This document shows, piece after piece, positions 56,751 to 64,000 of a DNA stretch of 64,000 nt. The first letter of the stretch is position 1. Every line of letters begins with the position of its first letter. The stretch spans positions 657,996 through 721,995 of the forward strand of contig NW_022985196.1 of the NCBI RefSeq assembly GCF_010093535.1, in the 5' to 3' direction. The notes beneath the pieces are model-generated. The model saw only the letters and a list, made by a program, of their open reading frames with translations, had not been told where the DNA came from and ran no database searches. Made by a program: the position numbers and the translations under genes. Source of the stretch: Lindgomyces ingoldianus. Lineage: Eukaryota; Ascomycota; Dothideomycetes; Pleosporales; Lindgomycetaceae.

Positions 56751-59020
56751 ATGACAACCACGACGATGAGTAAAGAAAAGCCAGAAGTCGATCAAACGTC
56801 TGCTGTGGCCGTGACGACCTCCGGAAGCCTCAAGGATAATGACATAGAAAAGGCAGCGACATCGTACCTTCCGCAGAGCGATGACCAATACAATGTTACT
56901 CTCAAGACATGGTGTGTGGTCATCGTGAGTACCCGCCACCCAATACTGTACACCAATTACTCACTGACATGCAGATTCTGGCTTTATCTTATGGCATTAG
57001 CTTCTGGATTGTGCCCGCACTCAGTGCTGTCCAATCTGTAACTGCGACACAACTTGGTGACCCTTCCGCTGCCGCCTTCTATATTGCGCTCTATACTGTA
57101 CGTGCTTAAGAATGATATAACGGGTATGGATGCTGACTTCAGCAGATGACGGTGACAATTGCCTTTATGTACGGAAAATTTTACGCATGGTCTAATTCTT
57201 CCCGCTAACAACTAATAGGGTTTGTGGAGCAAATAGCGATCTTTTTGGGCGTCGGTGGTTTATTGTTGGCGGGAACGTCGTACTTTTCGTCGGATTCATT
57301 GTTGGAGGTTCTGCAAAGAACAATACTGCGATGATGGCCGCCATGTCTCTGATAGGCTTTGTGAGTACGGTGGGGAGATTCTAGGTGCAATGGACTGACG
57401 AATGTTTCTTAGGGGGCTGGAAATGCTCAAGTATGAAGCCATGGTCTTCTCTCCAGACAAGTTTGATCTAACATCGATAGCTTGCTGCCTTTGCTCTCCC
57501 CGAGCTTCTTCCGAACAAATGGCGTGCTGCCGCAATCGTTCTTGCCGGTATTGAGTCTCATGAATGAGATGCAAACTAAGTGTGCTAATTCAGCTAGATG
57601 CTGGTGTATATTTTGCAGTTGTAGTAGGGCCTGTAGCCGGAAGATTTACGGCAGAGCATGCAGACACGGTGAGGTCACATTAACAGAACCCCTTGGATTT
57701 GTCCTGATCAGACCTTCTAAATAGTGGCGATGGCTGTTTTACGCTCCGGCAATCTGCGTGTTCTTCAGTTTCCTCGGGCTTTATTTCTACTACTTCCCTC
57801 CCAAACACCCGCGAGGTATGTGAAATGCTCAAGTTACTTGTTTCTATTAACACTCCTTCTAAGGTCTTCCCACGAAGCAAGCCTTCAAGGAACTGGACTA
57901 TGTCGGCTCAATCCTCTTCATTCTCTCCGCAACCCTCATCCTCGTCGGCATCGTCTATACCACCACTCTTCCATCTAACAACCCGAAAGTCATTGGAACC
58001 CTTGTCAGCGGCTTTACATGTCTTGTGATATTTGGATGTTGGGAAACCTTTGCGCCGCTCAAGCAGCCACTTACGCCTACTCATGTCTTCACTCGTGACA
58101 AGGGTCGGGAACTTACTGCCCCCTTTATCGTTGGTTTCGTCGTGACCATGTTTTACTATGCAATTAATGTGATCTATCCAACGATGATCGCGGTTTTCTT
58201 TACGGATACAACGACCGACTTCAAATACGGCATTGTTATGACACTCCCCCAGAATTTAGGTATGCACGGGTTTCTTGAGTTGATCAGCGTTTTAGCTAAT
58301 TCTCCAAGGTCTCTGTTTCGGTGCCGCTCTTCTAACTATCTTCGGTCGTAAGATTGGGCATTGGAAGTGGACTCTGACTGCCTCAGTCAGCATTATGGTG
58401 GTCTTCGGTGCTTTGCTAGGCCTCGGAAACCCTAACCGAAAGGGAATGATGATTGCGTTTGTCTTCCTCGCTGAAACTGGCTTCGGATGGGCTCAATACC
58501 TTTCTATTGCCTTCATTCAGTTCGGTGTTCCGCAAGTTGAGCTCGGTATCTCTGGTGGCTTAGCTGGGGTGTCGCGGTTTGCCGGTGGATCTGTCGCGAT
58601 AGCAGGTATGTACGCAAGCACCCATAGGAAGAGCCAGGCCTTTGATAGAATTTAACAGTATACACTACGATCCTAACCAACGTCCAATCCACCAACGCTG
58701 CCAAGCTCATACCCGCTGCAGCAACGGCCGCCGGACTTCCTGCAGACTCTGTTCCAGCACTTCTCACAGCACTTCCCCTCGGCGCCTCGGCGCTAACTCA
58801 AGTCCCTGGGATAACAAACGATATCGCCGCCGCGGCTGGTGCAGCCTTTCAGCAGAGCTACGTCGTTGGACTCAGAACAACTGCGTTGAGTAGTTTGAGC
58901 TTTGGAATTGTCGCGATTATCGCGTGTTTGTTTTGCAATGAGATTGCGCACAAAATGGATAATAAGATTGAAGTGTTCTTGGAGAATGATGAGAATGCTG
59001 ATAAAAATCGGTTCCACTAA
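56751..59020 (+). CDS. TRI12-type major facilitator superfamily transporter
   Basis: Eleven exons: 56751-56924, 56975-57097, 57146-57168, 57219-57360, 57413-57430, 57481-57547, 57598-57668, 57725-57815, 57864-58259, 58309-58605 and 58659-59020, giving 587 aa. The cytoplasmic N-terminus is followed by the first helix ILALSYGISFWIVPALSAV. The conserved loop CGANSDLFGRRWF, with the MFS Gly-Arg-Arg motif, comes after the third exon. FGAGNAQLAAFALPELLPNKWR and GPVAGRFTAE are typical of the fungal TRI12 / siderophore-efflux clade, as are the FPPKHPRG loop and the Asn/Pro-rich GNPNRKG turn. About 12-14 helices can be counted. Likely a plasma-membrane drug, toxin or siderophore exporter; no biosynthetic cluster lies beside it, so the substrate is open. 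Two exons are only 18 and 23 nt. Confidence 0.87.
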
Positions 59021-59815
59021 TATATGTCCGAGGCTGCTTGTGGGCGATTTTTTTAAGATGGGGTTGTGGTGGCAGGGTGTGATGGGATCTAGCTTACGGG
59101 ATGTGGGAATGGGTTGGACGATGGCACTTCAAGATTAGAGAAGGATAGGTGAAGTTTGTCTATCATGCGTAACGGTGCTTATGGTAATATATGGTTGAAT
59201 AGCATACCAATAGTGCAGTACTGCGGTTGTGTAAACACATAACTAGATGGACCGCCACCGTGTAAACACTGACAAACTAAACTCGAAAGCAAACCTGGTA
59301 ACATTATTCAAACTCGAACTGTATTGGGAGGCTGTGCCCTAAAGTTTCTATATAAGCCTTTTTGAGATCCACGGATAGCAGATTTTAACTAAAGACTAGA
59401 AAGGCCTCCCTTGAATTTGACGAAGTCCTCGGTTTCTAGGTGGTGAAGATGTGACCAATGTGTGGATCAGAGTAGGGGTTGGGTTTAGTTAACTCACTAG
59501 CTAGGTCCGATTTCCGGACGAAGAATTGACTTGATGTTGACTATATAGTGCCTTGAACTATAGGGGCGCTCCTGAGGTCCGAGTTTTTCGCTGAACGCGC
59601 CTCTAGAATATTATATTGGTCTGACACCATTGCCCTTTCAAAATTTAGCTATCTAAAGTTAGCTTATTACCTGGGCTGTGCTGGAGTTTTCCCGAGGACG
59701 GTACTTTCATATAGCACTTTTCATTTTGCTGACCAGAGAATATGCGAGCGATATATGCATACAACAAGTTCTCTTGAAAGACTTTCTTGTGTCTAGTTGC
59801 GAGTGTATATAGGCA
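59021..59815. other. convergent intergenic region, no gene seen
   Basis: The tail-to-tail gap between the MFS gene (+) and the dehydrogenase gene (-). It holds both 3' regions, is AT-rich, and has no supported open frame apart from a shadow of the MFS 3' end. Confidence 0.35.
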
Positions 59816-61028
59816 CTATTTTCCACCAACCTCGACAAGAATCTTAACATGACTCTCCTTATCGTTTATCAAGGCTTTGATCCCCCCTTCTACGAGATCT
59901 TCCAAACGTATTTTACTAGTAATCATCTTCTCCGGCTTCAGGCTCCCTGTATTCTAATTAGAATCGACAATCCTTCTCGGCCTGTTTTATAGTCACCACT
60001 CACCGTTCGCCAAATGATCAATCACAGCCTGGAAATCTTCCCTCTGGTAACCGAGGACAGCTGTGTACTTTGCTTCCTTAAAGACTAGCATATTCGGCTG
60101 GAAGGGAACTTCTTTCTCCCATATTGCGACATTAACCACTGTACCCCTCGCTTTCACCGCTTGGCATGCTGTTGCAAGGCTTGCGGGGACGCCAGCGCAG
60201 TCGAACACAACGTCAGGCCCATCACTTCCAGAGAGCTCCTTACTTGCAGCAACCAAGTCGTTTGTTTTCGGGTCAATGACATGGTGTGCTCCAAACTCCC
60301 TCGCGAACCGCTGTCTTGATTTTGAGACCTCGCTCAGAATAATTTTATGGGTTTTCAACGCAACAAGACATTGGACAACCGCTAATCCAATCGGACCTCC
60401 ACCAAGAACTAAAACGGTCGATTCTTGCGTTAAATGGGCCGCGGAGATAGCATGCCAGGCTACTGAAAGCGGTTCAACCAACGCTCCAATGTCCAGCGGA
60501 ATTTTTCCTGGTAATTTCAACACCGATCCCGCAGGCACAACAACCGAATCGCTGAGGCCCCCTCCACTACCACTGAGACCTATGAACCCACCTTTATAAC
60601 ACACATTCTCGAACCCAGCCAAACAAGCGCTGCAAGTGCCACAATAGAGCGTAGGTTGGACAACAACGTGCTGACCGACTTGCAGTGTGTTAACGCCAGG
60701 CCCAACTTCGGTGACAACGCCAGAGAACTCGTGGCCGAGAGTGATGGGTAAAGTCTCCTTGGTTATGGGATGGGGCTTGAGGGGTGCGAAGGTTGGACCA
60801 CCGGTGAATTCGTGCAGGTCTGTTCCGCAGATGCCGACGTAGGAGGGGGCGATCTAATTGTCCCGATTTCAAAATTGATTCCGACCACTTTATTTTTCAG
60901 GGGAGAATAGGATTGATACTTAACAGTGATGTATGACTTACTCTGACTTTTCCCTCCCCACATCTTTCTTCCTCAACATCATTCTCGATCCTAATATCCC
61001 CCTTTCCGTAGTATCTCGCTGCGCGCAT
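59816..61028 (-). CDS. zinc-dependent medium-chain dehydrogenase (2,3-butanediol dehydrogenase-like)
   Basis: Minus-strand exons 61028-60942, 60853-60004 and 59946-59816 give 355 aa. The catalytic zinc ligands are Cys38 (GICGTDLHEF) and His70-Glu71 (TLGHEFSG). The structural zinc is held by Cys100, 103, 106 and 114 (CGTCSACLAGFENVC). The Rossmann motif VLVLGGGPIGLAV is near residues 177-190. The start MRAARYYGKGDIRIE and the KPHPITKETLPITLGHE stretch match the fungal Bdh1-like group. These enzymes oxidise (R,R)-2,3-butanediol or related polyols with NAD+ in the cytosol; the substrate here is inferred. The codon usage and the two introns (88 and 57 bp) are ordinary. Confidence 0.87.
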
Positions 61029-62170
61029 ATTTCCCTTCGTCTTTCAATCTCGATTTTCCCGTCCGAGTGTACACTGATCCCTTTACCAAGTTTTTTCTCT
61101 CGTTCACCAGTAATAACAGAATTGACAAACGCAGATTCTAGAGACATGTCTGTCCCCTCCTTCTATGTTTGTATGGCTGCTTACAAATGGAGACTGTCTA
61201 GACTAGGATTCCAGGAATGAGGTAGCCGAAGCTCAACACCTTAGGGTCTCCAGGAGCGCTAAGTTTTCATACTATTTAGTAGGGTCGGGTTGTTATGAGG
61301 ATCCCCATCCCGGCTAACGTCGGTTCCATCCCATGCAGGATTGGAAAATGTTTGCGTCTCCGCATGACATGGATCGGATCTGGGGCGCTACTGCGCGTGG
61401 GATGGACTGGCATGGCGTTGGTATCCGCATGCCCGGTCTTTTCTGTTGGTGGGAAGACGTGGACAAATGGAGGGTTGGATGGAGGACTGGATGGCAGCGA
61501 TGAATGATGGCTTTCTGTCAGGCGTAGTGCGGGGGCGGGGAAACGTGGAGACCTCGATGTGGGTTTGGCTGCGTGAATATCCTAGCCAATCAGCGTGAAC
61601 GTCGGATTGCTCCTTCTGGGCCCACCAGATAAATCCCGCTTAACATGCTCCAAAATAGCTGGCATGTTCTTCATACACAATGTAGTTTCATGGTTAGGCG
61701 ACATCGCGAGTATTAAGCAAGAAGAGTGTCGTGTTTGGTCGAGCAATTAATAATACCCAGTCAAAGATAGGACTGCAATGAAGGATTGCTTTTCACTGCC
61801 TTTTTAAAGGAGGCAGAGTATATCCCTCAACGTAAAACTCATACTATCCACTCCTAAGCGTCGTCATATTACCCTTGGCACAGTAACCTCTGCTTCCACA
61901 TTCGGCGGCACACTAACTTCCATGTGGAGCCCATCTCTCCCCACCCTCTATCCGGCATCAATCATTCCATATGGATTCAAATAACTGGCCCTCACACTCG
62001 AGATATTTCCGCTAGGTTCTGGAGCCACCTTCATGATTCCACCAGCGCTATACCACTAATATACTGGTAATCCAGTCCGCGACACTGCCGAACGCGTAAT
62101 GATTGAAACTCGTCATGGGTGCTAAATTCGCGGAGCTGTTGACGGCAAGACTGTCCCGGCACTCTTAGAA
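61029..62170. other. 5' flank of the dehydrogenase gene, no gene seen
   Basis: Normal-composition DNA with no supported gene; open frames at 60933-61220 and 61295-61507 are weak. It passes abruptly into the TA-rich block near 62170. Confidence 0.35.
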
Positions 62171-64000
62171 TGTTGTTCGCCCATAAAAACTTAGTGTAAC
62201 TAGGACAATATACACTTTTATAATAAATTTAACACTTAATTTATAAATATGCATAAGCGCTTAATCTTTACTATACATTAGTTATACTAGAGTTTAAAGT
62301 AAATTCTTTTAATTATATATATTTAGCACTATTAATATAAGGCCTAGCTACTTTAGAGTAGCAGTGTCAAGCTACAACACTAAGTTACTATGTTTACTTA
62401 TTATGTTACTAGCCTACTTAGTTAGCATTCTATTTTACTTATATTAATTTTTATTTTATTATCTACTCTTTTTTACTTTTTTAATAACTAACCTTTAGTT
62501 AAAAAAACTTTTAGTATTAAATTTAAGTCTATTACTATAAAGGCTACAGCTATGTGTAATCTATATAGACTAACTTTACTACACACTAACTTTGTAAGCT
62601 TACTAAGCACTTACTATATAACGTATTTAACAAGTAAGCTAGCTATTCTCTACTATTTGCTTTAAAGATTACTTAACTAGCTATTAATAACTTATAACGT
62701 ACTTCACAGGCAAGTTGCTTACACACCTAAGTTTCTTACTTTTGCTAAGACCTTACTAAACTACTCTTTCTACACTAATATATTCTCTACAACACTACTT
62801 AAACACGCTAAAAGAATGTTAGATATAGCTTATGCTCTAAGCTTTTAAATAAAACATAAAACTCTTAAAGAAACATGCTGCAGCTATATATAAAGTCTTA
62901 TAAAAAATAATAAATAACTATAGCACTAGATAACTTTTATAAGCTAATTCTATAGCTAAATTATAAAGGCTAGGTAATAAAAAAAAGTAGGTAATTATTA
63001 AGACTATACTTAAGCTATATGCATAAGGAATTTCCTCTTAGATAGCATTTATAGCTAATATAGCTAATTCTTTACACGCTAAGTGTAATCTAGGCTATAT
63101 TTACATAAACTAGCCTAGTACATTTATAAAGTGTTATTTAGAGCTTAAAGTAATGTTTAAGTGTAAGTATAACTATAAAAAAGCTTTTTATAAAAGTTCT
63201 AAGGTAATTTAAAGCAGGTTTAGCCTTATAAAGAATATTAAAGCTAAGTATAGCATCTAAGATAATAACATGTAACGTACTTCATAGGCAAGTCGCTCAC
63301 ACACCTGAGTTGCTTACTTTTGCTAAGACCCTACTACACTACTCTTCTTACACTAATGCATTCCTAACAACACTACTTAAACGCGTTAAAGGAATGTTAG
63401 ATGCAGCTTGTGCTTTAGGCTTTTAAATAAAATGTAACACTTTCTAACTAACACACTGCAGCTATCTATAGGGTCCCTTAAAAGATAATAAGTAACTAAC
63501 GCGCTAGACAACCTTTCTAAGCTAATTATACAGCTAACTTATAAAAGCTAGATAATAATAAGGAGCAAGTAATTATTTAGCACATACTTAAGCTAGATGT
63601 GTAAGGATTTCCCCCCTAGCTAGTAGCTGTAGCTAATATAGCTAATTCTTTGCATGCTAAGCATAATATAGGCTATGTTAGCATAAACTAGCTTAATATA
63701 TTTATTAAGTGTTACTTAAAGCTTAAAGTAAAGTTTAAGTGTAAGTATAACTATAAAAAAGCTTTTTATAAGAATTTTATAGTAATTTAAAGCTAGTTTA
63801 ACTTTATAAAGAATATTAAAGCTAAGTATAGTATCTAGGATAATAACACATACAACTTTAATAAGATAGGGTTTATAATAGGCTAGATATCTACTAGAGC
63901 AGTTGTTACAGGTTTAGAGAGACAAGGACAGCTAAAAGCAGTCTAGCTAGGTAACTAGAAGTAGACAACAGCTATCTAGGGCATTAATGCTAAAAGGTGG
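62170..64000. repeat. TA-rich, RIP-like decayed repeat block running off the window
   Basis: From about 62170 to the end the sequence becomes strongly A/T-rich with a great excess of TA and of TTA/TAA/CTA words, few CA and TG words, and stops in all frames. This is the composition expected from repeat-induced point mutation of a transposable element (C-to-T at CpA). No coding sequence can be read. It includes a tandem repeat (separate entry) and continues past the window edge. Confidence 0.75.
62690..63850 (+). repeat. tandem repeat of about 577 bp, two diverged copies
   Basis: Two copies can be lined up from AACGTACTTCA at 62696 and at 63273, and from AAGCTAAGTATAG at 63241 and 63819, giving a period of 577-578 bp. 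The copies share long blocks such as CTTTTGCTAAGACC and AACACTACTTAAAC. They differ mainly by C/T and G/A changes, with copy one more TA-rich, as RIP would leave. Identity is high enough to see by eye. Confidence 0.82.

Noticed and set aside
1..64000. CRISPR arrays, rRNA genes or other prokaryotic features
   Set aside because: None seen; the window is clearly eukaryotic nuclear DNA. The regular arrays at 7.8-12.9 kb have no spacer-repeat structure of CRISPR type.

Overview
The window is nuclear DNA of a filamentous ascomycete (Pezizomycotina; a leotiomycete-like fungus is plausible but not provable here). The grounds are short GT-AG introns (mostly 46-90 bp), fungal protein families (Tel1, Nup192, PTH11-like rhodopsin, TRI12-type MFS, GMC oxidoreductase, C2H2 regulator) and a TA-rich decayed block at the right end that looks like RIP (repeat-induced point mutation). 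All exon joins below were placed by eye from reading frame, splice sites and family similarity. Each multi-exon model closes in frame unless stated.

Layout. 0.7-3.0 kb: CorA-type metal transporter. 4.8-7.1 kb: PPPDE-thioredoxin-PUL fusion. 7.5-13.2 kb: a putative mobile element with a MULE-like transposase gene of 14-15 exons, a Cys/His accessory gene, and a decayed paralogue of that accessory gene on the opposite strand. 14.6-15.5 kb: small secreted Cys-rich protein. 16.2-19.3 kb: C2H2 regulator with a homeodomain-like segment. 20.9-25.5 kb: a conserved fungal hypothetical, a small acidic protein with a duplicated last exon, and a membrane-anchored alpha/beta hydrolase. 25.5-29.1 kb: gene-poor. 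29.1-33.5 kb: 7-TM rhodopsin-domain protein and GMC oxidoreductase. 33.5-36.9 kb: gene-poor. 36.9-51.7 kb: TEL1 and NUP192, divergent from a 372-bp promoter. 52.6-55.3 kb: MDR reductase, then glycine-cleavage H protein and mitoribosomal bS6m, divergent from 175 bp. 56.8-61.0 kb: TRI12-type MFS transporter and butanediol-dehydrogenase-like enzyme. 62.2-64.0 kb: TA-rich block with a tandem repeat of about 577 bp.

Most striking observation: essentially every intron of the three genes at 7.6-13.0 kb carries, against its 3' splice site, two or three tandem 11-bp units of the form AACRYGTTYNN. The same arrays also occur inside coding exons, where they read through in frame as Asn-Thr-Leu. Along the element they recur about every 200 bp. 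About 50 host introns placed in the same window lack them. This looks like an introner-like or binding-site-array system belonging to a transposable element.

Other notable items: a tandemly duplicated terminal exon with almost only synonymous differences (22.7-22.8 kb), a lost splice-donor base in the GMC gene, and a CorA signature with Gln in place of Met.
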